From Corallococcus macrosporus DSM 14697 (GTDB lineage: Bacteria > Myxococcota > Myxococcia > Myxococcales > Myxococcaceae): a stretch of DNA of 64,000 nucleotides. Numbering within the stretch: position 1 is the stretch's first letter; every line of letters starts with the position of its first letter. The notes under the pieces were generated by a model, which was not told where the DNA came from, did no database searches, and saw nothing but the letters and a program-made list of their open reading frames with translations. Position numbers and translations under genes: made by a program. Of this stretch, positions 44,105 through 52,428 are shown in pieces. The stretch is from positions 6,544,001 through 6,608,000 of the forward strand of contig NZ_CP022203.1 in assembly GCF_002305895.1 (NCBI RefSeq), in the 5' to 3' direction.

Positions 44105-45234
44105 GACACGTAGTAGTCCGCGCCGAAGGCCCACGAGAGGACGAGCAGCGACGCCGCGCCCACCGCCAGCGCCCCGCGCAGCAGCAGCGGCCGCTCCCGC
44201 AGGAGCATGGCCGCGGTGAGGAAGACGGGGAAGGCGGACAGCAGGTAGCGCCCCATCCCCATGAAGTCCTTGGTGGACCACGCCGGCAGCCCGACGATGG
44301 CCAGCACGTACGCGGCGTAGCCCCACCCCAGCCGCTTGCGCGTGGGCCACACCAGCGCCAGCGCCAGCAGCGTGAAGAAGGCGTGCGCGGCCAGCCGGAA
44401 GGCCTCGCGCTTGTCCTGCGGCGCCAGCACGACGCGCTCGAACCAGCTCACCTTCAGCCACGTGTGCCAGCCGGGAATCTGCTCCCAGCCGGGCGCGCCC
44501 TGCACCTTCACGAAGGCCACCGGGTCACCGAACTGGTGCCACAAGTAGAGCATGTACGCGCCGAAGCCCAGGCCCGACAGCACCGGCAGGAAGTCCACCG
44601 CGCTCCACTTCTCGCCGCGCGCGTGCTTCCACTCCAGCCGGCGCACCAGCAGGCCCAGCACCACCGCGGGCGCCACGGGCCGGGCCGCCGTGGCCACCGC
44701 CGCCACCAGCACCGCGGGCCCCAGGTGCCCCCGCTCCAGCAGCAGGAAGGCCGCCACCACCAGCAGGACGAACAGCGCGTCCGAGTACATGGCGCCGTAG
44801 AAGTAGAGCGTGAACGGGTAGCAGGCCATCAGCAGCCCGGCCTTCAGCGCCGTGTCCTCGTCCGTCAGCTTGCGCGCCCAGACGGTGAAGAGCATCAGCG
44901 CCAGCGGGCCGCACAGCAGCGTGATGAGCACGCCGGACTGGTACACGTTGGGCCCCAGCGACTCCACCGCGCGGATGAGCAGCGGGTACAGCGGGAAGAA
45001 CGCCACCGAGCTCTGCTGCCCCGGGACGAACTGGTAGCCCTCCTGGGCAATCCGCATGTACCAACTGGAATCCCAGGCAACCCACCCCATCGTGAAGTAC
45101 TCGTCCAGGCGGACGACGGGGTTGTTCGGGTCCTTGTGGAAGAAGCGCCAGGCCCCGGCGGTGGCGGCGGCGCCACAGGCCACGACGGCCGACAGGACGA
45201 CCAGGGCGATGGTGCGGGACGCGGAGCGTGCCAT
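44101..45234 (-). CDS. Polytopic membrane protein, PIG-V/mannosyltransferase-like
   Basis: A 377-residue protein with about nine to ten membrane segments. The periplasmic loop VAWDSSWYMRIAQEGYQ, followed by SVAFFPLYPLLIRAVE, is the signature of the PIG-V-like GT-C group, which takes sugars from polyprenyl-phosphate donors; the aspartate in WDSSWY is the expected catalytic residue. Other conserved pieces are LLMACYPFTLYFYGAMYSDAL and TKDFMGMGRYLLSAFPVF. ATG 45234. It is coupled to the methyltransferase downstream. The glycosyltransferase and deacetylase genes at 41-43 kb could provide the lipid-linked sugar, which is an inference from proximity. Confidence 0.78.
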   Translation of the reverse strand: MARSASRTIALVVLSAVVACGAAATAGAWRFFHKDPNNPVVRLDEYFTMGWVAWDSSWYMRIAQEGYQFVPGQQSSVAFFPLYPLLIRAVESLGPNVYQSGVLITLLCGPLALMLFTVWARKLTDEDTALKAGLLMACYPFTLYFYGAMYSDALFVLLVVAAFLLLERGHLGPAVLVAAVATAARPVAPAVVLGLLVRRLEWKHARGEKWSAVDFLPVLSGLGFGAYMLYLWHQFGDPVAFVKVQGAPGWEQIPGWHTWLKVSWFERVVLAPQDKREAFRLAAHAFFTLLALALVWPTRKRLGWGYAAYVLAIVGLPAWSTKDFMGMGRYLLSAFPVFLTAAMLLRERPLLLRGALAVGAASLLVLSWAFGADYYVS

Positions 45235-45276
45235 TGGGCCCGGGAGGCTCGGGCCAGAGGCGGCCTCCGGTCAAGC

Positions 45277-45306
45277 CCGGGAGTCCCTGATACGTGGGAC
45301 TCCCGG
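45277..45306 (-). terminator. Hairpin terminator after fadJ
   Basis: Perfect 11-bp arms CCGGGAGTCCC and GGGACTCCCGG with an 8-base loop, 20 bases past the fadJ stop on the minus strand and before the PIG-V-like gene. Confidence 0.65.
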
Positions 45307-45325
45307 ACGCTGACAGCGGCGCGGT

Positions 45326-47566
45326 TCAGCGCGGGTAGAACGTCTTGCCCGCCTTCACCATCTCCACCAGATGCGGCGCGGGGACAAAGCGCTCCCCGAG
45401 CTTGTCGTGGAAGTGCTCCAGCTTGCGCAGCACGTCGGCGGGGCCGCGGCTGTCCACGTAGTGGAAGGGGCCCCCGAGGAAGGGCGGGAAGCCGAGGCCG
45501 AAGATGGCGCCCACGTCGCCGTCCCGCGCGCTGCGGAGGATGCCCTCCCCCAGGCAGCGGATGGCCTCGTTGACCATCTGCAGCACCACGCGCTCGGCCA
45601 TCTCCGCGCGGTCGAAGGAGCGGCGCTCCGTGCCGTGCGGCAGCAGGGCGTAGATGGAGGGGTCCACCTCCTGCTTCTTGCCGCCCTCGTACAGGTAGAA
45701 GCCCTTCTCCGTCTTGCGGCCCAGGCGGCCGTCGGCCACCACCTTCTCCAGGGCCTTGGGCGCCGCCATGCGCTTGCCGAAGGCTGCCTCCATGATGGGG
45801 CCCACCTTCTGCGCCACGTCGATGCCCACCTCGTCCAGGAGGGTCATCGGGCCCACCGGGAAGCCGAACTCGACCAGCGCCCTGTCCAGCTCCGCGATGT
45901 CCGCGCCTTCCGCCAGCAGGTACGCCGCCTCGTTCATGTACGGCGCGAGGATGCGCGAGGTGTAGAAGCCCGGCCCGTCGTTGACGACGATGACTGTCTT
46001 GCCCTGCTTGCGCCCCACCTCCACGCAGGTGGCCGTCACCCAGTCCGCGGTGCCCGCGTGGGTGATGACCTCCAAGAGCGGCATCTTGTGGACCGGGCTG
46101 AAGTAATGCATGCCAATGACTTGCGCCGGCCGGCGGCTGCCCTTGGCCAACTCCGTAATCGGGATGCTGGAGGTGTTGGACGCGAAGATGGTCTGGTCGC
46201 CGGTGACGGCCTCCACCTCCGCGATGATGCGGTGCTTGAGCTTCAGGTCCTCGAACACCGCCTCGATGACCAGGTCCGCGGACTTGAAGCCGGCGTAGTC
46301 CGTGCCCGCCGTCACCAGGGCGGACTTCGCGGTGGCCTCGCGGCGGGTGAGTGAGCGGCGCTTCACGCGCTCATCCAGGATGGACTGCACCTGCTTCATG
46401 GCGCGGCCCACGCCCGCGTCATCCTTGTCCTTCACACGCACCGGCACGCCCTGGAGCGAGCTGGCCACGTAGGCGATGCCGCCGCCCATCAGCCCGCCGC
46501 CCAGCACCGCCACCTTCTTCACCTCGCGGGGCTTCGCGTCGGGGTTGGAGGTGCCGTTCTCCTTCTTCAGCGCCGTGGTGGCGAAGAAGATTTCGACCAG
46601 CCGCCTGGAGACGTCCGACACCACCAGCTCGCCAAAGGCCTTCGCCTCGGCCTCCTGGCCCGCCTTGTGCCCGGACTCCAGGCCCACCCGCACCACCTGG
46701 AGCGACTTCTCCGGCGCGGGGAACTTGCCGCGCGTCTTTTTCAGGAGCTGCTTGCGCGCCTGGTCGAAGAGGACCTTGCGGCCCAGCGGGTTGTCCTCCA
46801 GCGCCACCTCCGCCCACAGCTCCTTGTTCGCCAGGCCCTGGATGAAGCCCGCCAGGCCCTTGCTCTTGCCGCCGGCGGCCACGCCCTTGAAGCCCTGGCC
46901 GTGACGGCGCTCCACCTTCAGCGTCCCTTCGGCCAGCTCCTTCGCGCGCCGCACGGCGATGGCGCGGAGGATGGGCGCGGGCACCACCTCGTCCACCACG
47001 CCCAGCTTCTTCGCCTTCCCAGGCTTGAGGCTCTTGCCGGTGAGGATGAGGTCCAGCGCCGCCTGCACGCCAATCAGCGCCGGCAGCCGCTGCGTGCCGC
47101 CCGCGCCCGGAATCAGGCCGAGCTGCACCTCCGGCAGGCCCAGCGACGTCTTCGGGCTGTCGGTGGCGACGCGGTAGTCACACGCCAGCGCCCACTCCAG
47201 GCCGCCGCCCAGACAGGCGCCGTGGATGGCCGCGACGACGGGCTTGGGGAAGGCGTCCAGCTTGTCGAAGCCCTCCTGGCCGTTGCGGCTGATGGCCGTG
47301 GCCTCCTCCGCCGTCTTGATGGTCTGCAGGAAATCAATCTTCGCCCCGGCGACGAACGAGTCCTTCTTGCCGGACGTGAAGACGACGGCCTTCACCTCGG
47401 GCTCCCGCTCCGCGCGCGACATGACGCGCAGGAAGGCCTCGCCCGTCTCCGGCGACAGCGTGTTCACCGGGGAGTCCGGCAGGTCGAAGGTGATGACGGC
47501 GACGCCGTCCTCCACCTGGTACGAGAAGCCCTGCTTCACCTCGAGCTCTTCCGCCTTGGTGGCCAT
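45326..47566 (-). CDS. fadJ: Fatty acid oxidation complex alpha subunit (enoyl-CoA hydratase / 3-hydroxyacyl-CoA dehydrogenase)
   Basis: A 746-residue bifunctional beta-oxidation enzyme. N-terminal crotonase domain: AVITFDLPDSPVNTL, the oxyanion motif AIHGACLGGGLEWALACDYRV and the catalytic Glu region LGLPEVQLGLIPGAGGTQRLP. From about residue 350 the dehydrogenase: NAD site VAVLGGGLMGGGIAYVA, IFASNTSSIPITELA, IGMHYFSPVHKMPLLEVI and VNDGPGFYTSRI; C-terminal 3HCDH domains follow. It hydrates trans-2-enoyl-CoA and oxidises 3-hydroxyacyl-CoA. ATG 47566 overlaps the fadI stop as TGATG, so alpha and beta subunits are coupled. Confidence 0.95.
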   Translation of the reverse strand: MATKAEELEVKQGFSYQVEDGVAVITFDLPDSPVNTLSPETGEAFLRVMSRAEREPEVKAVVFTSGKKDSFVAGAKIDFLQTIKTAEEATAISRNGQEGFDKLDAFPKPVVAAIHGACLGGGLEWALACDYRVATDSPKTSLGLPEVQLGLIPGAGGTQRLPALIGVQAALDLILTGKSLKPGKAKKLGVVDEVVPAPILRAIAVRRAKELAEGTLKVERRHGQGFKGVAAGGKSKGLAGFIQGLANKELWAEVALEDNPLGRKVLFDQARKQLLKKTRGKFPAPEKSLQVVRVGLESGHKAGQEAEAKAFGELVVSDVSRRLVEIFFATTALKKENGTSNPDAKPREVKKVAVLGGGLMGGGIAYVASSLQGVPVRVKDKDDAGVGRAMKQVQSILDERVKRRSLTRREATAKSALVTAGTDYAGFKSADLVIEAVFEDLKLKHRIIAEVEAVTGDQTIFASNTSSIPITELAKGSRRPAQVIGMHYFSPVHKMPLLEVITHAGTADWVTATCVEVGRKQGKTVIVVNDGPGFYTSRILAPYMNEAAYLLAEGADIAELDRALVEFGFPVGPMTLLDEVGIDVAQKVGPIMEAAFGKRMAAPKALEKVVADGRLGRKTEKGFYLYEGGKKQEVDPSIYALLPHGTERRSFDRAEMAERVVLQMVNEAIRCLGEGILRSARDGDVGAIFGLGFPPFLGGPFHYVDSRGPADVLRKLEHFHDKLGERFVPAPHLVEMVKAGKTFYPR

Positions 47567-48867
47567 CACGCACGCTCCAGGATGACGACGGCGCCCAGCC
47601 CGCCCGCCGCGCAGACGGTGCACATCGCCGTGTTCTTGTTCCGACGCTTCAGCTCATTGAGGGCCTGGGTGACGATGCGCGCGCCCGTGGCGCCGAAGGG
47701 GTGCCCCAGCGCGATGGAGCCGCCCGTCACGTTCAGCCGCTCCCGGTCGATTTCGCCCACCGGCGCGCTCCAGCCCGCCTTCTTCGCGAAGGCCGGGGAC
47801 GCCAGCGCCTGGAGGTTGCTGGCCACCTGCGCGGCGAAGGCCTCGTGCATCTCCACCAGGTCGATGTCCGTCAACGTCATGCCCGCGCGCTTGAGCGCCG
47901 TGGGCACCGCGTAGGCCGGGCCCTGGAGCAGCTGGTCGCCCGGGTCCGTGGCGGCGTAGGCGTGGCTGCGCAGGAAGCCCAGCGGCTCGTAGCCCAGCGC
48001 GCGCGCCTTCTCCTCGCTCATGAGCAGCAGCGCCGCGGCGCCGTCCGTCAGCGGCGACGCGTTGCCCGCCGTAATCGTGCCGTACTTGCGGTCGAACGCC
48101 GGCTTGAGCTGACCCAGCGCCTCCATGCTGGTGCCCTCGCGGACGATGTTGTCGCGCTCCGCCGTCTTGTCGAACTTCGGCGGCACGACGACGTGCATCA
48201 CCTCGTTGTCGAACAGGCCGTCCTTCCACGCCTTGGCCGCGTTGCGGTGCGAGTTGTAGGCGATGCGGTCCTGCTCCTCGCGGCTGATGCCATTCTCCTT
48301 GGCCATCTTCTCCGCGCTCTCCCCCATCGTCATGCCAGTGGAGTACTCGGCGATGGCCGGGGGCACCGGCAGCAAATCCCTGGCCTTGAGGCGCTGGAAG
48401 GGCTTGAGCTTGTCCGGCAGCGAGCGCCCCTTGGACGCCGCCACCAGCGCGTGGGCCAGCGGCCGGCTGGTGAAGATGGGCGCGTCCGACATGGACTCGG
48501 TGCCGCCGGCGATGATGACGTCCGCCTCCCCCGTGGCAATCGCGTTGGCCGCCGCCGTCATCGCCTGGATGGACGTGGCGCACGCGCGCGACACCGTGAA
48601 GGCATCAATCGTCTTCGGCAGCCCCGCCGCGATGACCACCTCGCGGGCGATGGACGGGGCCGTCAGCGTGGGGATGACCTGGCCGAACACCACCTGGTCG
48701 ATGATGTTCGGGTCCAGGTCCGTCTTCTGGACCAGCTCCTGGACCACCAGGCGGCCCAGGTCCAGCGCCGTCAGCCCCGAGAAGACGGAGCCCGCCTTCA
48801 CGAACGGGGTCCGCAGGCCGCGGACGATGGCCACCCTTCGGGGGCCGTTGCGCTTCTCGCTTGCCAT
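47566..48867 (-). CDS. fadI: Acetyl-CoA C-acyltransferase (3-ketoacyl-CoA thiolase)
   Basis: A 433-residue thiolase that cleaves 3-ketoacyl-CoA with CoA to acetyl-CoA and a shortened acyl-CoA. The three catalytic regions are present: nucleophile Cys in VSRACATSIQAM, His in EMHEAFAAQV with GGSIALGHPFGATGARIV, and Cys in MCTVCAAGGLGAV. Its length and pairing with fadJ match the FadI type rather than FadA. ATG 48867 is preceded by GGAGGTGA. The 83-base gap to hemE contains an unusually AT-rich set of ATTGA/TCAAT dyads, a candidate control site. Confidence 0.95.
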   Translation of the reverse strand: MASEKRNGPRRVAIVRGLRTPFVKAGSVFSGLTALDLGRLVVQELVQKTDLDPNIIDQVVFGQVIPTLTAPSIAREVVIAAGLPKTIDAFTVSRACATSIQAMTAAANAIATGEADVIIAGGTESMSDAPIFTSRPLAHALVAASKGRSLPDKLKPFQRLKARDLLPVPPAIAEYSTGMTMGESAEKMAKENGISREEQDRIAYNSHRNAAKAWKDGLFDNEVMHVVVPPKFDKTAERDNIVREGTSMEALGQLKPAFDRKYGTITAGNASPLTDGAAALLLMSEEKARALGYEPLGFLRSHAYAATDPGDQLLQGPAYAVPTALKRAGMTLTDIDLVEMHEAFAAQVASNLQALASPAFAKKAGWSAPVGEIDRERLNVTGGSIALGHPFGATGARIVTQALNELKRRNKNTAMCTVCAAGGLGAVVILERA

Positions 48868-48927
48868 GTGTGCCTCACCTCCAGCGAAGTCGGGAGGCGG
48901 GCATCTAACGAGCGGCAATGCGACGCG

Positions 48928-48955
48928 TCAATCGTCCATTGATTCAAAAATCAAT
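48928..48955. promoter_or_regulatory. AT-rich ATTGA/TCAAT dyads upstream of fadIJ
   Basis: TCAAT-N5-ATTGA (48928-48942) overlaps ATTGATT-caaa-AATCAAT (48938-48955). The AT-rich dyads stand out against 70% GC DNA and lie 60-90 bases before the fadI start; the second also overlaps the hemE stop. A repressor site for fatty-acid control or a hemE terminator are both possible. Confidence 0.45.
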
Positions 48956-50000
48956 CGTTGGACAGTGTGCCCTGGCGCAGCGCCACGCCGTGCCGGTGGA
49001 CGGCGTCCACCAGGAACTTGGCGGAGTCAGGGTCCGTGGGCGGGAGGATGCCATGGCCCAGGTTGAAGATGTGCCCCTCGGGGCCCGCGCGGCGGAGGAT
49101 GTCCTTCACTCGACCCTCCAGCGCCTCGCGGGGGAGGAACAGGTGCAGCGGGTCCAGGTTGCCCTGCACCGCCACGTCCGGCCCCAGCACCTTCCGGCCT
49201 TCATCCATGGGCAGCGTCCAGTCCAGGCCCACCACGTCCGCGCCAGTGCTCTTGAGCAGCGGCAGGTGCGTGGACATGCCCACGCCAAAGACGATGACGG
49301 GCACGCCGGTGGCCTTCAGCTCGGACACCATGCGCTTGAGGTACGGGATGCAGAAGCGCTCGTAGTCCCACGGCGACAGCTCGCCGCCCCATGAGTCGAA
49401 AATCTGGACGATGCTCGCGCCCGCCTCCACCTGCATCTTCAGGTAGGGAATCAGCGTGTCCGTGAGCTTGCCGAAGAGGCGGTGCGCCAGCTCGGGCTGC
49501 TCGAACATCAGCCGCTTGATGAGGATGTAGCTCTTGGAGCCGCCGCCCTCCACCATGTACGCGGCCAGCGTGAAGGGCGCGCCCGCGAAGCCGATGACGG
49601 GCACGGCGTCATTGAGCGCCTTGCGCGTGCGGCGGATGGCCTCGGCCACGAAGCCGGTGCCCGCCACCGGGTCCGGCACGCCCAGCTTGTCGATGTCCGC
49701 CGCGGAGCGCACCGGGTTGGGGAAGTGCGGCCCCTTGTCCCCCAGCTCCAGGGTGATGCCCATGGCCTCCACGGGGATGAGGATGTCGGAGAAGATGATG
49801 GCCGCGTCCACACCCAGGCGCGTCACCGGCTGGACGGTGACCTCCGCCGCCAGGTCCGGGTGCTTGCACAGGTCCAGGAAGGCGATGTTGCCTCGGATGG
49901 CCCGGTACTCGGGCAGGTAGCGGCCAGCCTGGCGCATCAGCCACACCGGCGTCGTGTCAGTGGGCTGGCGGCGCGCCGCGCGGAGGAGTCGGTCGTTCAC
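48951..50000 (-). CDS. hemE: Uroporphyrinogen decarboxylase
   Basis: A 349-residue heme-pathway enzyme that removes four carboxyl groups from uroporphyrinogen III to give coproporphyrinogen III. Recognised by the N-terminal PVWLMRQAGRYLPEYR, AAIIFSDILIPVEAMG with the catalytic Asp, VIGFAGAPFTLAAYMVEGG, VQIFDSWGGELSP and FNLGHGILPPTDP. No other heme genes are adjacent. The start is GTG 50000 with GAGGT about six bases upstream. It runs in the same direction as fadIJ but is probably a separate unit, as an AT-rich dyad separates them. Confidence 0.97.
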   Translation of the reverse strand: MNDRLLRAARRQPTDTTPVWLMRQAGRYLPEYRAIRGNIAFLDLCKHPDLAAEVTVQPVTRLGVDAAIIFSDILIPVEAMGITLELGDKGPHFPNPVRSAADIDKLGVPDPVAGTGFVAEAIRRTRKALNDAVPVIGFAGAPFTLAAYMVEGGGSKSYILIKRLMFEQPELAHRLFGKLTDTLIPYLKMQVEAGASIVQIFDSWGGELSPWDYERFCIPYLKRMVSELKATGVPVIVFGVGMSTHLPLLKSTGADVVGLDWTLPMDEGRKVLGPDVAVQGNLDPLHLFLPREALEGRVKDILRRAGPEGHIFNLGHGILPPTDPDSAKFLVDAVHRHGVALRQGTLSND

Positions 50001-50017
50001 TTCGGACCTCGGAGTGG

Positions 50018-50037
50018 GCCCCGCGTTGGCGCGGGGC
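50018..50037 (-). terminator. Hairpin terminator after the alpha-amylase gene
   Basis: Perfect 8-bp stem GCCCCGCG-ttgg-CGCGGGGC, 18 bases past the amylase stop (50056) on the minus strand and 18 bases before the hemE start. It would end the amylase-porin-isoamylase transcript. Confidence 0.6.
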
Positions 50038-50055
50038 GAAGGGAAGCAGGTGCGG

Positions 50056-52428
50056 TCAGCGCCGGCTCCACGCCAACGTCTGGCGCAGGGGCCCGGAGCC
50101 TTCGTCCACGAACAGCAGCCGGTTGTCGCCGTCCTCCCAGTCGTACTTCCCCTGGGAGCCGGCGCGCAGGAGCTTGTACTCGAAGACGGCGCCCACGGGC
50201 AGCGACAGCGCGAAGCCGTCCGGCCCTGGACGCAGCGAATGTTCGGGCTTCCACCCGCCCAGCTCCGGCCCGCTGCCCACCAGCCGCACGGAGGGGTCAT
50301 CCACCACCAGCTGCACCGTGCGCCGCGTCCCCTTCCCCCGCCACCGCAGGCCCGCGAGCTTCGCCGCCGTGACGAAGCCTCCCGCCTCGGGGGGCGTCAG
50401 CCGCGCCAGCGCCACGTCTCCGGCGGGCACGCGGACGGTGCCCACGTCGGCGGCGGCCAGCGGCGACGCCAGGGCCACCGGCTCCAGCCGGGCGCCAGCC
50501 AGCACGTCGGGCAGCGGCACGTCCTCGGCGCTGTCACCGGCATTCACGGCGATGACCACGGCCTCGTCGGCGGTGACGCGCGCGTAGGCGAAGAGGTCCT
50601 CCCGGGCGGCGAGCACCATCGTCTCGCCACGCTGGAGGGCCTCACTGCCCCGCCGCAACGCCAACAGCCCGCCAATCCAGGAGCGCAGCGGATGGTCCGT
50701 GAAGCGCATGTCGCCCCGGTTCTCCGGCTCCTTCGCGCCCGTCAGCCCCTCCTCCGTCCCGTAGGTGAGCGCCGGCACGCCCCGCGCGGTGAGCTGCACC
50801 GCCAGCGCCCGCTTCACCCGCTCCACGTCGCCGCCGCACTCGCTCATCACCCGGGGCAGGTCGTGGTTGTCCACCATGGTCACCAGCGAGCCCGGCGCCG
50901 GGTACAGCCGGTCATTGAAGAGGATGGCGCCCAGGTGCGACGGCGCGCGCTCCCGGCAGAAGACGTCCACCAGCGCGAAGGCCAGCGGGAAGTCGAACAT
51001 CGTCCCGAAGCGGCCCTCCTTCATCGTGGTGGACAGCAGCACCGGGTCGCCGTCCAGCATCTCCCCCAGCAGCAGGAAGTCCTTCCCCGCGTGCTGCCGG
51101 AGGTCGTCGTTGTAGCGGGCCCAGAAGCTCGTGGGCATGTGCTTCACCGCGTCCAGCCGGAAGCCCGCCGGCTTCAGCACGTCCACCCACCGGCGCGAGT
51201 GCGCCAGCAGGTGCGCGTACACCTCCTCCTTCTCCACGGCCAGGTCCGGCAGGCCGTGCACATCCCCCATCACCAGCTCGCTCGGGTCGTCCCAGTCCTT
51301 GATGGGCCCCCGGCCGTGGAACCAGTCGGGCCGCTCACGCGACAGGCGCGTCTCCGGCCCCACGTGGTTGAGCACCACGTCCAGCACCAGCCGCATGTCC
51401 CGGCGGCGGAGCTCCGCCGCCAGCGCCTTCAGCAGGGCCTCGTCCCCGAAGCGGGGCTCGACCTTGCCGAAGTCCTCGACCCAGTAACCGTGGAAGGCGC
51501 CGTACCCGTAGAACGTGTCGGTCCGCATCTGGAAGACGGGTGAAAGCCACACCGTGCGGACACCGAGCTGCCGCAGCCCGTCCAGTCGGTCAATCACACC
51601 TTGCAGGTCTCCGCCGTGAAAGGCCTGCGCGTCCTTCAGGTCCACTGCACCGTCGTTCTTCGTATCGCCATTGGAGAAGCGGTCCACCATCACGAAGTAG
51701 ACCGCGTCTCCCGCCGGAGGCTCCCACGAGCCTCGGTAGGGCGCGGGCGTGGTGGGCGGCGTGCTCTTGCCCGGCTCGATGCCCGGCCCGGCCGGCGCGT
51801 TGAGGCCCGGCACCGTGCCCGAGCCACCGTCCGTGTCCGGCACCAGGAAGGGCGAGGCCAGGAAGGAGTCGAACAGCGAGCCCACCTGCCCGGCAATCTG
51901 CTGGGCCACCTCCAACTGCGCGTCGTCCTCGCGCTGCTGGTCGAACTGGAGCGCCGCGCCGTAGTCCTGGTTGACGACGGTGGGCGCCATGGGCGAGTCC
52001 GCGCGGGCGGCCGTCGTCCGCACCGAGATGTCCCACGAGAAGCGCCCGCCCACCTGGCTGAAGAACGACACCCGCGTCTCCACCAGCAGGTGCAGCGGCG
52101 CCTCCGGCGTCAGCGCCTTCATCATCTCGAAGCGGCGCTGCGAGTCGCGCACCTTCGCGTAGTAGGCGGCGTAGTCCGCGTAGGGCACCACCTCCGCGCG
52201 CAGGTTGCGCTTGGACAGCACCTCCGCGATGCGCTGCTTCAGGCCCTCCGGGACGTCCGCCACCACGCCGGGCCGCCTCGCGTCATCCCGCACATAGGCC
52301 ACGGCCACCACCGTGCCGCTGGGCGCCAGGGGCGGCGGCGCCGCGCGCGGCAGACACGCCGCGAGCGTCACCGCGGCCAGGGCCGCCGTGAGGGAGACCA
52401 CCACGCTCCATCGCTTTCTCAGAACCAT
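50056..52428 (-). CDS. Alpha-amylase-family GH13 lipoprotein with C-terminal starch-binding (CBM20-like) domain
   Basis: A 790-residue predicted lipoprotein (lipobox TLAAC, Cys25). Residues about 30-210 form a domain of unknown type (VVAVAYVRDDARRPG onward). The GH13 barrel starts at about 240 (DAVYFVMVDRFSNGD) and has the four conserved regions: DVVLNHVGP near 352, GFRLDAVKH near 422 (nucleophile), LLGEMLDGD near 451 (acid) and MVDNHD near 520. The C-terminal 90 residues resemble CBM20 (LVGSGPELGGWKPEHSL, EYKLLR, WEDGDNR). It should cut alpha-1,4-glucan at the cell surface. ATG 52428 overlaps the porin gene by ten bases, so porin and amylase are coupled. Confidence 0.9.
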   Translation of the reverse strand: MVLRKRWSVVVSLTAALAAVTLAACLPRAAPPPLAPSGTVVAVAYVRDDARRPGVVADVPEGLKQRIAEVLSKRNLRAEVVPYADYAAYYAKVRDSQRRFEMMKALTPEAPLHLLVETRVSFFSQVGGRFSWDISVRTTAARADSPMAPTVVNQDYGAALQFDQQREDDAQLEVAQQIAGQVGSLFDSFLASPFLVPDTDGGSGTVPGLNAPAGPGIEPGKSTPPTTPAPYRGSWEPPAGDAVYFVMVDRFSNGDTKNDGAVDLKDAQAFHGGDLQGVIDRLDGLRQLGVRTVWLSPVFQMRTDTFYGYGAFHGYWVEDFGKVEPRFGDEALLKALAAELRRRDMRLVLDVVLNHVGPETRLSRERPDWFHGRGPIKDWDDPSELVMGDVHGLPDLAVEKEEVYAHLLAHSRRWVDVLKPAGFRLDAVKHMPTSFWARYNDDLRQHAGKDFLLLGEMLDGDPVLLSTTMKEGRFGTMFDFPLAFALVDVFCRERAPSHLGAILFNDRLYPAPGSLVTMVDNHDLPRVMSECGGDVERVKRALAVQLTARGVPALTYGTEEGLTGAKEPENRGDMRFTDHPLRSWIGGLLALRRGSEALQRGETMVLAAREDLFAYARVTADEAVVIAVNAGDSAEDVPLPDVLAGARLEPVALASPLAAADVGTVRVPAGDVALARLTPPEAGGFVTAAKLAGLRWRGKGTRRTVQLVVDDPSVRLVGSGPELGGWKPEHSLRPGPDGFALSLPVGAVFEYKLLRAGSQGKYDWEDGDNRLLFVDEGSGPLRQTLAWSRR

